Below, in pieces: positions 15,618 through 24,087 of a stretch of DNA of 64,000 bases. Below the pieces are notes generated by a model. The model searched no databases and was not told the DNA's origin. It saw nothing but the letters and a program-made list of their open reading frames with translations. Position 1 is the first letter of the stretch, and every line of letters starts with the position of its first letter. Where the stretch lies: assembly GCA_018262895.1 (NCBI GenBank), contig JADFDJ010000001.1:224083-288082 (forward strand). The letters run 5' to 3'. Made by a program: the position numbers and the translations under genes. The stretch is from Methanomassiliicoccus sp. (GTDB taxonomy: Archaea > Thermoplasmatota > Thermoplasmata > Methanomassiliicoccales > Methanomassiliicoccaceae).

Positions 15618-16214
15618 ATGATAGTCTGTCAAATAGTGGGCTTTTTAGGTAGTGGGAAGACCACTTTACTCGTCCAATTAGGTTCAGAACTGGGCAAGGA
15701 AGGGAAGAAGGTCGCCATTATTGTAAACGAGATAGGTGAGATAGGGGTCGATGGGGCGGTCATCGACTCTTTCGGGTTCCAGAGCGTGGAGCTCACCGAG
15801 GGATGCATCTGCTGCACATTGGCAGGAAGCCTTCAGAACACCCTCAAGATCATAAGCAAGGAGTATCAGCCCGACCTGATCATCATAGAGCCCACTGGCA
15901 TCGCCCTTCCTAACATCATAAAGAAAATGGTTCGGATAGCGATGGTGGGTGAAGATGCGATGTACACCATAGGTATCGTGGACGCTTTCAGGGCGGAGAA
16001 GCTGTTCAAGGAAGCAGAGACGTTCTGCAGGACCCAGATCGACGGGGCAGACATCGTGGCCATCAACAAGATCGACCTTATAGACAATGGGGTCCGTGAT
16101 AAGGTCAGTGATCTGGTCAGGAACATCACTCCCAAATCAAAGATCGTTTTCATTTCTGCAAAACAGGCCCAGGGGCTGGAGAGCTTGTTGGAATTGCTGA
16201 GGGAAGCATCATGA
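15618..16214 (+). CDS. Small CobW/COG0523-type G3E GTPase
   Basis: This 198-residue protein has the full G-domain set: P-loop GFLGSGKTTLL (about 8-18), GCICCTL carrying the CxCC metal-binding motif of COG0523 metallochaperones, the Walker B-like IIIEPTGIALP and the guanine motif NKIDL. It lacks the separate C-terminal CobW domain, so it is much shorter than a typical CobW of about 320 residues. G3E GTPases deliver Co, Zn or Ni, or guard B12 enzymes. The next gene, overlapping by 4 bp, is His-rich, and RamA follows. I infer a metal or corrinoid chaperone for the methanol methyltransferase system. A GTG one codon upstream is an alternative start. Confidence 0.85.
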   Translation: MIVCQIVGFLGSGKTTLLVQLGSELGKEGKKVAIIVNEIGEIGVDGAVIDSFGFQSVELTEGCICCTLAGSLQNTLKIISKEYQPDLIIIEPTGIALPNIIKKMVRIAMVGEDAMYTIGIVDAFRAEKLFKEAETFCRTQIDGADIVAINKIDLIDNGVRDKVSDLVRNITPKSKIVFISAKQAQGLESLLELLREAS

Positions 16215-16666
16215 GCGAAGATACCAAGAAGATGGCGAACACCGGGGCTCATGGGATGAAGCTGACCTTCCACGCTCATCCGTCCATCCCTTCCGATGAG
16301 TTCGTCTCCCTCATTGAAGGCTTGCTGAACTCCGTCGGAGATAAGGTCAATGAGATGGGGAAGGTCCTGATAGGACATGCCAAGACATTCATCACCACGC
16401 CCCATGGGACCCTTAAGGTAAACCTCATAGACACCGACCTGGGGGCGGAGACCCTTAACAGACTGTCCTCGCCTGAGGTGGAAGAGGGAGAGATGAAGTT
16501 CATGTGCGTGCTCATGGGCCTATCGGATCATGAGGTCGAGGAGATCATGGAAGGTAGCCTTGAGAACCTGAAGGGCCGCATGGAGTTAATGATCGAGGAG
16601 CACGAGCATGAGCACCAGCATGAGAATCACGAGCATCAGCATGATGAGCACGAGCATCAGCAATGA
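16211..16666 (+). CDS. Protein with His-rich metal-binding tail
   Basis: This 151-residue protein has an unrecognised alpha-beta body (about 1-125) and an extreme C-terminal tail (about 130-151) of alternating His, Glu and Gln with ten His residues, a typical Ni, Zn or Co store. Its ATG overlaps the GTPase stop (ATGA), and RamA follows after 9 bp with its ribosome binding site inside the end of this gene. In many COG0523 proteins a His-rich stretch lies within the GTPase chain. Here the GTPase lacks that domain, so this may be its detached metal-handling partner. That pairing is inference; no family was recognised. Confidence 0.75.
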   Translation: MSEDTKKMANTGAHGMKLTFHAHPSIPSDEFVSLIEGLLNSVGDKVNEMGKVLIGHAKTFITTPHGTLKVNLIDTDLGAETLNRLSSPEVEEGEMKFMCVLMGLSDHEVEEIMEGSLENLKGRMELMIEEHEHEHQHENHEHQHDEHEHQQ

Positions 16667-16675
16667 GGTGATCAA

Positions 16676-18310
16676 ATGGAGAAATACGGACTAGCCATAG
16701 ATGTGGGAACGAGCGGTACGAGAATGCACGCGGTGGACCTGGAGTCCAATAAGATCATCTCCACTGCAATAACTATGCGCCATCCTGTTCCAGGCGCGAA
16801 CGTCATGGATCACCTAACATTCTGCATAGAGGTGGACAGGGGACTGGCCCATAGATTGCTGATCGACACCTCCAACCGGCTCATGAAGCTTCTGGACATC
16901 GACCTGAAAAAGGTGGAGAGGGTAGCAATTTGCGGCAACCCCATCCAGCTCTCGATCTACCAGGACATGGAGGTTCGCGACCTGGCCTTCGCCATGCCTA
17001 ATGCGTTGAGGAGCCGTGGGGTCGAACTGCAGAAGAGGGATGCAGCGGTCCTCAACGCAGCGGATATTGGGCTTGAGCTGCCTGATAAGGTCGAACTGTA
17101 CATACCTCCTGCCATCCGGCATGAGATCGGTGCGGACGCCCTGGCCATGATGTACAAGACCAACCTGTTGGACCGGAAGGAGAACGTCCTTGTCACCGAC
17201 TACGGGACCAACGCCGAGATGGCCCTCAAGGTCGGTGATGAGATATACACCGGCTCGGCCGCTGCTGGCCCGGCCATCGAGGGGCAGTCCATAAAGGCAG
17301 GGATGCTCGCAGCTCCGGGAGCCATCAGCGATGTGGATGCGTTCATGGACTGGAAGTGCACCGTTCTCGACGATGCTATCCTGGCGCAGGAAGGAGATAC
17401 GGTCAATCCCAACACCGGAACGGTCGTCACAGAGAGCACCATGCACGGGAAGGCGATCGGCATCACTGGTACCGGCGTCATCGCGGCCATCGCGGAGGGT
17501 CTTAGCAACGGCCTGATAAAGATGCCTCACATCAACACCATCGATGGAAAGCTCCATCTTCAGGACGGGGTCATCCTGACCGAGCATGATATTGTCGAGG
17601 CTTCAAAGACCTTCGGCGCCATGAGGGCCGGTCACTTCACTCTTCTGGAGCACGCAGGGCTAAAGTTCGAGGAGCTGGACATCATGTACATGAGCGGAGC
17701 GTCTGGTACGTACGTGGACGCTCATAAGGCGCAGCGGGTCGGACTGCTGCCGCCGTCCTGCGGCCAGATCTTCCAGTACGGGAACACCTCTTTGGCCCTG
17801 GCCCTGGACCTCGTCCGGAACCCTGGATTGCTGGATAACCTTCAAACTTTGGCCAACTCCATTCGTGCCAACCACGTCATGTTCGCCACCGACAAGGTGT
17901 TCGAGACCGTGTTCATCCAGGAGCTGGCATATTGGACCGAGGGAATGCCCATGGAGATGTACAACATGATGCTTGGCCTCCAGGACATCCAGCCCCTGCC
18001 GGACAAGGTCAAGGATGCCCAGGTCACCCGCACCGTGCTCAGGGACATACCTGATCTCGGCTACAAGGGGCTCAGGGTCCTCAGGGACATAGGCATCTTC
18101 ATGGAGGGGTCTTTCGAAGGGTGCATAGGATGCGGCAAGTGCGTCGATGACTGCCCCGAGAATGCGATCACCATGACCCCCATGGACGATAGGTACGAGA
18201 TGAGGATCGCCTCCGACCTGTGCAACGGGACCGCCTGCTTGCGTTGCGAGAGGATCTGCCCGGAGAAGGTCTTCAAGGTCAAGGAGCTGCAGAAGAACAT
18301 TCTAAAGTAA
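16676..18310 (+). CDS. ramA: RamA-type corrinoid protein reductive activase
   Basis: This 544-residue protein opens with an actin/Hsp70-like ATP-binding domain (GLAIDVGTSGTRMHAVDLES; later VLVTDYGTNAEMAL and MYMSGASGTYVDA). It ends with two [4Fe-4S] clusters, CIGCGKCVDDCPE and CNGTACLRCERICPE. This is the layout of RamA, which uses ATP to reduce inactive Co(II) corrinoid proteins to Co(I) in methylotrophic methanogenesis. The start has a GAGGTGATC ribosome binding site. It is the third gene of the operon and converges on mtaCB, so its client here may be the methanol corrinoid protein MtaC rather than only methylamine proteins. RamA-like paralogues with other clients cannot be excluded. Confidence 0.87.
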   Translation: MEKYGLAIDVGTSGTRMHAVDLESNKIISTAITMRHPVPGANVMDHLTFCIEVDRGLAHRLLIDTSNRLMKLLDIDLKKVERVAICGNPIQLSIYQDMEVRDLAFAMPNALRSRGVELQKRDAAVLNAADIGLELPDKVELYIPPAIRHEIGADALAMMYKTNLLDRKENVLVTDYGTNAEMALKVGDEIYTGSAAAGPAIEGQSIKAGMLAAPGAISDVDAFMDWKCTVLDDAILAQEGDTVNPNTGTVVTESTMHGKAIGITGTGVIAAIAEGLSNGLIKMPHINTIDGKLHLQDGVILTEHDIVEASKTFGAMRAGHFTLLEHAGLKFEELDIMYMSGASGTYVDAHKAQRVGLLPPSCGQIFQYGNTSLALALDLVRNPGLLDNLQTLANSIRANHVMFATDKVFETVFIQELAYWTEGMPMEMYNMMLGLQDIQPLPDKVKDAQVTRTVLRDIPDLGYKGLRVLRDIGIFMEGSFEGCIGCGKCVDDCPENAITMTPMDDRYEMRIASDLCNGTACLRCERICPEKVFKVKELQKNILK

Positions 18311-18315
18311 AAAGA

Positions 18316-18345
18316 GGAGAGGGGCAAACCCTCTCCCGTTTTTTT
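18316..18345 (+). terminator. Intrinsic terminator after ramA
   Basis: GGAGAGGG (18316-18323) pairs with CCCTCTCC (18329-18336) around a 5-base loop, and a run of seven T follows at 18339-18345. It lies six bases after the ramA stop and closes the operon before the convergent mtaB. Confidence 0.85.
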
Positions 18346-18427
18346 CTATCTTATCGTTCCTGCTCTAAAGGTATGGAACTATGGTCCGGACCAAACCATG
18401 ATCGGGGTCCGTTCATCCTCGAACTGC

Positions 18428-19831
18428 TCATAACTCATAGTTCTTCGGGTTGAAGAGGGGGACGTCCTTGTAGGCCTTGAGACACATCTCCTGGAAGCGG
18501 CCTTCCTCGTCAGGCAGTGCCGACAGGTCGGTGATTATCTTACGCAGCATGTCCTGCTCATGCTTGGACAATCTCAGCTTTCCTGACTTGTTCTCCTCCT
18601 CTATAAGCCTGGCCGCGGTCATGCCGGCGGCCTTGGAGCGGAGGTAGATATCGTTGCCGTACTCCACTATCGCCTGACCGACCTTGTAGGCGTTGTCGTA
18701 GGCCAGGATGAAAGCCTCCGGGCTCCGGTAGCGGTCCGTGGCCATGTACAGGTCACGGAGGAGCCGGTCCTGCTTCAGCTGCTTGGCCATGTTCATGAGC
18801 GCGGCCTCGTACCCTATAGAGCCCAGCCAGCACTGGACGGACGATCCGCCGAACTCAGGGTGGTACTCCACGGACTCATTGGACCACAGATCGCACACCT
18901 GGGCAATGAGGTTTCCCATGAGGTCCGCGTGGGCGCACTGGCAGTTCTTACCTTCCTGGGCCGTAGGCTTGCCGGCGATGGCCTTGACGATGGGGCCCTC
19001 GTAGCCGCAGTCCTTATCGGGGCCTGTGGCCCCGCACTCCCATGCCACCAGGGTCTTGGCGGAGGCGATCGCCCGGGTGACCGCAGCGAAGGTGCGGGGT
19101 ATGTCACGGTCAAGGTAGCCCCCGGCCATGAACATGGAGGTGTTCGCGCCCGCGCAGTTGGTATCCCCGCCGGCGCGGACCTTGTTCTTCTTGGCGATGT
19201 CGACGATCTGGGGCCAGATCCACGCCATGTCGATGGAGCCGAGGTAGCCGATGCCGAACAGCCATCCGCGGATGTCCTGGCGCAGGATGGCGTAGTCAGC
19301 GACCTCCTTTCCCCCCGTGGACTCGATGGACAGCAGATCCGCCCCGTTCTCGGCCGCGACCTCGATCGACTCCACGCACTTCTCCGGATAGCTGTGCTTC
19401 TTGTCCATGCCGACGCGCAGGCCCTCCTCCGCAAGACGGGGATCGGCGACAGTATGGCGTATGGACAGGGCGATGCCGTACTCATCATGGTAGTTCTGCA
19501 TCATCTCCTTCTGGCCTGCGACCACCGGCTTCTCGTACCTTTGAGGTTCGTTGACCATCTGAAAGATATGCTCGTTCTCCAGCTGCACCGTAGGGAAGCC
19601 CAGGGTGATCGCTCTGTCCAGGATATCCTTGGTGATGTAGTCGACGTACTCCCTCCTAAGGGACTCAGGATTCTTCTCCGCTCCCGGCCTGGGGGCAAAG
19701 TTGATCTCCGGGACCACGACCCCCGCCCCCACCGTCTGCCCTAGACCATAGGAGACAGGATACCTGGCCTCGCCGAAGACCATCTCATCAGGGGAACCGT
19801 ACTCCATCCTCGTGTATCTCTTGATAGCCAT
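18428..19831 (-). CDS. mtaB: Methanol:corrinoid methyltransferase, MtaB
   Basis: This 467-residue protein is MtaB along its length (TGGKEVADYAILRQDIRGW, GGDTNCAGANTSMFMAGG, WECGATGPDKDCGYEGP). The zinc ligands known in Methanosarcina barkeri MtaB (Glu164, Cys220, Cys269) are present with a constant shift of six, as Glu170, Cys226 and Cys275. MtaB transfers the methyl group of methanol to Co(I) of MtaC, the entry step of methanol methanogenesis. The ATG at 19831 has a strong GGAGGTATCACA ribosome binding site. The frame is open far upstream, but only as an overlap with mtaC in another frame. It follows mtaC after 11 bp. Confidence 0.96.
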   Translation of the reverse strand: MAIKRYTRMEYGSPDEMVFGEARYPVSYGLGQTVGAGVVVPEINFAPRPGAEKNPESLRREYVDYITKDILDRAITLGFPTVQLENEHIFQMVNEPQRYEKPVVAGQKEMMQNYHDEYGIALSIRHTVADPRLAEEGLRVGMDKKHSYPEKCVESIEVAAENGADLLSIESTGGKEVADYAILRQDIRGWLFGIGYLGSIDMAWIWPQIVDIAKKNKVRAGGDTNCAGANTSMFMAGGYLDRDIPRTFAAVTRAIASAKTLVAWECGATGPDKDCGYEGPIVKAIAGKPTAQEGKNCQCAHADLMGNLIAQVCDLWSNESVEYHPEFGGSSVQCWLGSIGYEAALMNMAKQLKQDRLLRDLYMATDRYRSPEAFILAYDNAYKVGQAIVEYGNDIYLRSKAAGMTAARLIEEENKSGKLRLSKHEQDMLRKIITDLSALPDEEGRFQEMCLKAYKDVPLFNPKNYEL

Positions 19832-19842
19832 TGTGATACCTC

Positions 19843-20628
19843 CTACTCCTTGGCCGCCGTCAGCTTGTCCCAGTTCTCCCGGAGACGCCTCCAGTCGTAG
19901 CCCTCCATGGTCTTGTTCGCAAGCGCGGGGCCCTGTATGGCCTTGGCCGCGAAAACACCTATAGGATAGGACTCCACGAACGCACGGTTCACCGCCCCTC
20001 CAGCGCAGATGAACGGGATATTGATACCTCTCTCCCGTAGCCTCTCGGAGATCTTGGGGAACGCGGACATCGTGGTGGTCATGAGCGCGGTCCCGGTCAA
20101 TATCGCCGGCTTTTCGTTCTCCACCGTGGTGATGACATCCTGTATGGACACGTCCCTCCCCATGTCCACGACCGTGTAGCCGTTGGATTTCAGGAGAACG
20201 GCGGCAATGTTCTTTCCGATGTCGTGGGGGTCTCCCTCGGCCACATGCATCACCACCTTGCCTCGGGTCTCGCGTGCTCCCTTCATCTGGGACTCGCACA
20301 GCTTCACCCCCTTGTCCATTACCTCAGCGGCCACCATCACATGCGGAAGGTAATAGATGCCCCGTCCGTAGAGCTCGCCCACTACGTCCATGCCCTTGAT
20401 GAGGCCGTGCTCGATCACCTCCTCTGGGGTGTAGTTCTTCAGGGCCGAAGCCACGTTCTCCGTGATATTCTTGGAACGCATGAACACGACATCCTCGACC
20501 ACCTTCCGAAGGTAGGGGTCCTTGGGCACCATCCTCGCCGCCAGCTCCTCAGGTGACTCCTTGGATTCCATCTGGATATCGTATCTTCTCAGAACACGGT
20601 CAAAGTTCACACTCTTGAGATCTAACAT
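19843..20628 (-). CDS. mtaC: Methanol corrinoid protein, MtaC
   Basis: This 261-residue protein has an N-terminal helical cap (about 20-115) and a C-terminal B12-binding Rossmann domain with the motif EGDPHDIGKN; His135 is the lower cobalt ligand. GTALMTTTMSAFPKI and ICAGGAVNRAF complete the corrinoid site. MtaC carries the methyl group from MtaB to MtaA, which is not in this window. The ATG has an AAGGAGGTACGGGC ribosome binding site. It is co-transcribed with mtaB. Confidence 0.96.
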   Translation of the reverse strand: MLDLKSVNFDRVLRRYDIQMESKESPEELAARMVPKDPYLRKVVEDVVFMRSKNITENVASALKNYTPEEVIEHGLIKGMDVVGELYGRGIYYLPHVMVAAEVMDKGVKLCESQMKGARETRGKVVMHVAEGDPHDIGKNIAAVLLKSNGYTVVDMGRDVSIQDVITTVENEKPAILTGTALMTTTMSAFPKISERLRERGINIPFICAGGAVNRAFVESYPIGVFAAKAIQGPALANKTMEGYDWRRLRENWDKLTAAKE

Positions 20629-20738
20629 GCCCGTACCTCCTTACAGCCTATCGCGGGGACATTGCTACAATCCGTTCCCCGCTGTGATCGTCCACGAGTT
20701 CTATGTTGATTACCTACCTCGATAAAGCCGTTAGGGGT

Positions 20739-20749
20739 CATATTTTTTT
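20739..20749 (-). promoter_or_regulatory. Probable TATA box of the mtaCB operon
   Basis: On the minus strand AAAAAAATATG stands out in the region between mtaC and the divergent CCA enzyme gene. It predicts a leader of about 90 nt before mtaC, unlike the near-leaderless genes nearby, leaving room for post-transcriptional control. Confidence 0.4.
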
Positions 20750-20973
20750 GGTGCCTTTCCTCCGCTACCGCTCGGGCCATGAATAAAGGCCGGTAGGACG
20801 TTCCCATCTCATGGGATCGGCAGCGCAAATGTGGTCAAGGATGGATGTCAGCAGGCCCGGCATCTCAAGCTCTACGATATCCTGAGGACCACAAACCCGC
20901 CTCTGCTAGTGGCGTTGTGGTTTTGGGCCCCGTAGAGCAAAAGCCTTTTTCTGGAGACCGTTATCATGCCATC

Positions 20974-22302
20974 ATGGTCCTGGAGGAGGATGTTCTCAAG
21001 AAGATATCGCCCACGCCTGAGAGAAGGAAGGCGATTCAGAGGAGCGTCAACTCCCTGCTGGCAAGGACGAGAGAAGAGGCTGACAAGGAAGGCCTGGGAT
21101 TGAACGTGACCCTCGTAGGCTCGGTGGCCAAGGACACTTTCCTTCGGGAGCCGGATATCGACATATTCATCCTTTTCCCAGAGACGGTCTCCCGCGATAG
21201 GTTGGAAGCTGTCGGCCTGGCCATAGGCAAGAGGATACTGAGCGTCCACGAGGAGCGCTATGCCGAGCACCCGTACGTGCACGGGGAGTGGGATGGCCTG
21301 GAGGTGGACCTCGTTCCCTGCTACCACATATCCGATACTGCCCTGCTTAGGTCTGCGGTGGACCGCACCCCCTTCCACACCAAGTACGTTCAGTCCCATC
21401 TTAGCGAGGTGCAAAAAGGGGAGGTACGTCTGCTGAAGCAGTTCGCTAAGGGCATAGGCGTGTACGGGGCCGAGGCCAAGGTCCAGGGCTTCTCCGGCTA
21501 CCTTCTGGAGCTTCTGGTTATGAAGTATGGTACCTTCAAGAAGGTGCTGGAGGCGAGCACGGGATGGAACAGGGGCACGGCCTTGTCGCTGGATAAGAAA
21601 GGGACAAAAAAGTTCGATGAGCCTTTCATCTTCTATGATCCCGTGGACAACAAACGGAACGTGGCCTCGGCCCTATCCCCGAACTGCTTGGCCCTCTTCA
21701 TCTTCGCAGCACGAGCTTACCTGAAGGGACCGTCCGAGCTCTTCTTCTTCCCCCGGCAGCGCGAGCCGCTGGGGCTGAAGCTGATAAGATCGATGCTTGA
21801 CGAGCGGAGGAGCGGGCTTCTTCTAGTGAGGATGGAGAGGCCTGCCCTGATAGATGACAACCTCTATCCTCAGGTCAGAAGGAGCCTCGATGGCCTCTGC
21901 GCCCTCCTAGCTTCCCATGACTTCAGGGTCATAGACCGCGCATACCATGTTGCAGAGGACCTCAGCTTCGTGCTGGAACTGGAAGAGCTTGTCCTCTCTA
22001 GGGGTCGGAGGCACTCAGGACCACCGGCCTGGATCGAGAACGCCTCCTCGTTCCTGGAACGATGGGGGAACGAGGGCCTCAGTCGCCCGTTCCTGGAGGA
22101 CGGTCACTGGATAGTGGTGGCCCCCCGGGACTATACTGCTGCGGACGGACTGGTCAGGGCCAGATTATCGACGGCGGCGTTAGGCAGCGATATCAGAAAA
22201 CAGATGTCCGCGAAGGTGTTAATGGGGGCGGAGGTGCTGACCGAAGAGAACCGCCCTCTGCTGTCGGCCTTGTTGGATAAGAGGATGAACTGGGAAGTTT
22301 GA
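20974..22302 (+). CDS. cca: Archaeal CCA-adding enzyme (tRNA nucleotidyltransferase)
   Basis: This is a class I (archaeal) CCA enzyme of about 442 residues. The nucleotidyltransferase motif is GSVAKDTFLREPDIDIFILFP (about 50-70) and the third acidic residue is in GLEVDLVPCYHI. The tail domains (VKNKRN-like PVDNKRNVASALSP and GSEIRK-like ends) match the family. It adds or repairs the 3' CCA of tRNAs. The frame is open back to 20845, but family sequence begins at the ATG at 20974. It is divergent from mtaC. Confidence 0.92.
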   Translation: MVLEEDVLKKISPTPERRKAIQRSVNSLLARTREEADKEGLGLNVTLVGSVAKDTFLREPDIDIFILFPETVSRDRLEAVGLAIGKRILSVHEERYAEHPYVHGEWDGLEVDLVPCYHISDTALLRSAVDRTPFHTKYVQSHLSEVQKGEVRLLKQFAKGIGVYGAEAKVQGFSGYLLELLVMKYGTFKKVLEASTGWNRGTALSLDKKGTKKFDEPFIFYDPVDNKRNVASALSPNCLALFIFAARAYLKGPSELFFFPRQREPLGLKLIRSMLDERRSGLLLVRMERPALIDDNLYPQVRRSLDGLCALLASHDFRVIDRAYHVAEDLSFVLELEELVLSRGRRHSGPPAWIENASSFLERWGNEGLSRPFLEDGHWIVVAPRDYTAADGLVRARLSTAALGSDIRKQMSAKVLMGAEVLTEENRPLLSALLDKRMNWEV

Positions 22303-22309
22303 GCGCCGC

Positions 22310-22663
22310 TCACATGAACGGCTCATTGATAAGAAGGATCCAGACCCCGAGGGCGAGCAGCATGTACAGAGCAAGGTTACCGATCATGGTCTTCTTGTCG
22401 ATATCGGACATGCTGATCTTCATGTACCTCAGCACGTAGTTGAGGGTGACGGCCCCTATTAGATAAATTATTAAGCTGACGATCACGCCGACTGCATTGC
22501 CTATAAGCGCGGCCGCGACACCGAACGCCACAGCTATCACTGCGGTAAGCATCAAGGCCTTGGTACCTACTATGTCCTTCACGAGAAAGGCTTTCTCATC
22601 GAACTCTGGAGGGACCCACTCGTATTCCGGTTCCTTCTCTTCCTTTCTCTTTTTTCGGGCCAT
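22310..22663 (-). CDS. Small three-helix membrane protein
   Basis: This 117-residue protein has a very basic and acidic cytoplasmic N-terminus (MARKKRKEEKEPEYEW) and a linker ending FDEKAFLVKDIVGTKAL. Three hydrophobic helices follow at about 35-55, 58-78 and 93-113. No catalytic motif is seen. It resembles small archaeal membrane proteins of unknown function. It converges on the CCA enzyme gene, 7 bp away. Confidence 0.75.
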   Translation of the reverse strand: MARKKRKEEKEPEYEWVPPEFDEKAFLVKDIVGTKALMLTAVIAVAFGVAAALIGNAVGVIVSLIIYLIGAVTLNYVLRYMKISMSDIDKKTMIGNLALYMLLALGVWILLINEPFM

Positions 22664-23103
22664 TTAGAAGCTCCCTGATGGAGGCTCCCTAAGAACAATC
22701 GAATAATAAATCTTTTCAAGGACCGTAATAACTGGAAATGAGCTAGGGGCCAGCTCACGGTGAGTGAAACGGGGTCATCGAACCAGAGATAGATAGGGAC
22801 GAGGCTATTGGACCGCGATATGGTTAGAAGCATGGAAGGACGATGCTGTTTTTCCAACAGCCCTATGAACCACATGAATATGGCAATGATAGGCTCTTTT
22901 TGATCTTCACTCCCACGTATGAGAGGGCTTTCGACCTTGCTTATTATTATAAGAAAAGTTGTGTATCAATCTCTTGCCCTTGATCTCTTTGTTTTTCGGT
23001 TTCTTTTGTATATGCTGGCCATTAAACGTTCGAGGGTACTTTCGACCTACTGGGGGGGCGCTTTTATAGTCAGAGGGAGTTGGGTTGGGTAAGGTGAGCA
23101 TAA
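22664..23103. other. Intergenic region upstream of radA
   Basis: About 440 bp of lower GC with no credible gene; the short open frames on the minus strand have no ribosome binding site or protein features. It ends with the radA promoter. A partial match to the palindrome half-site (AACGTTCG, near 23027) is present but not symmetric. Confidence 0.5.
23061..23069 (+). promoter_or_regulatory. TATA box of radA
   Basis: CTTTTATAG is placed about 35-43 bp before the TTG start of radA. This leaves a leader of roughly 12 nt that contains the ribosome binding site GGTGAGC. Confidence 0.55.
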
Positions 23104-24045
23104 TTGCCCGCAAACAGCATAGAAGAGTTGCCTGGAGTAGGACCCGCAACTGCAGAGAAGCTGCGTGATGCCGGCTATGTCGACCTGATGGCAATAGCGG
23201 TGGAATCCCCCAAGGTGCTATCTGAGGTAGCAGAGATAGGGGAGAGCACAGCAGTGAAGATCATCGCAGCAGCCAAGCAGGCCGCGGACGTCGGAGGGTT
23301 TGAGACCGGAGACCTGATATTGGAGAGAAGGAGGAACATCCACAAGCTGACCTCCTGTTCGAAGGCCTTCGATGAGCTGATGGGGGGAGGTCTGGAGACC
23401 CAGTCCATCACCGAGTTCTTCGGTGAGTTCGGAAGCGGAAAGACCCAGATGTGCTTTCAGCTGGCCGTGAACACCACTCGTCCGATCGAGGACGGTGGCC
23501 TTGACGGTAACGTGTTCATCATCGACACCGAGAACACCTTCCGCCCTGAGAGGATCGTCCAGATGGCAGCCGCCCTGGACATAGACCCAGAGGAGACGCT
23601 GAAGAAGATCCATGTGGCGAGAGCGTTCAACTCCCATCACCAGATGTTGCTTGTGGAGAAGGCGCAGGACCTTGCCCACGACCTCAACGTGCGACTACTG
23701 ATCGTTGACTCGCTGACGGCCCACTTCCGTGCGGAATATGTTGGAAGGGGAGCACTGGCCGAGAGGCAGCAGAACCTCAACAAGCACATGCATGACCTCC
23801 TCCGGTTCGCCGACCTGAACAACGCGGTGATCGCCGTTACCAACCAAGTATCGGCCAAGCCCGACGCTTTCTTCGGAGACCCGACCCGTCCCATCGGAGG
23901 CCACATCGTCGGTCATGCTGCCACCTACCGCCTGTACCTGAGAAAGAGCAAGGGAGGTAAGCGCATAGCAAGGTTAATTGACTCCCCTAACCTTCCCGAG
24001 GCTGAGGCGGTCATAAGCGTTGGCGAAGAGGGCGTCAGAGACTGA
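23104..24045 (+). CDS. radA: DNA repair and recombination protein RadA (TTG start)
   Basis: The 313-residue protein has an N-terminal helix-hairpin-helix domain ([20 protein letters not shown]), a Walker [10 protein letters not shown] (about 103-111), a Walker [13 protein letters not shown] and the RadA loops [18 protein letters not shown] and [19 protein letters not shown]. RadA forms the recombinase filament for strand exchange. No ATG or GTG lies in frame before the conserved N-terminus, so the TTG at 23104 is the start. It is probably translated from a short leader. Confidence 0.95.
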   Translation: MPANSIEELPGVGPATAEKLRDAGYVDLMAIAVESPKVLSEVAEIGESTAVKIIAAAKQAADVGGFETGDLILERRRNIHKLTSCSKAFDELMGGGLETQSITEFFGEFGSGKTQMCFQLAVNTTRPIEDGGLDGNVFIIDTENTFRPERIVQMAAALDIDPEETLKKIHVARAFNSHHQMLLVEKAQDLAHDLNVRLLIVDSLTAHFRAEYVGRGALAERQQNLNKHMHDLLRFADLNNAVIAVTNQVSAKPDAFFGDPTRPIGGHIVGHAATYRLYLRKSKGGKRIARLIDSPNLPEAEAVISVGEEGVRD

Positions 24046-24087
24046 GCACGGCAGAACAGCCATGTTCTCCCACGAAGGAGGGGGGAC

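Noticed and set aside
16676..18310. RamA considered as evidence for pyrrolysine-dependent methylamine methyltransferases in this window
   Set aside because: No mtmB, mtbB, mttB or pyl genes are present here. The adjacent methyltransferase genes are mtaC and mtaB, so no methylamine pathway is claimed.
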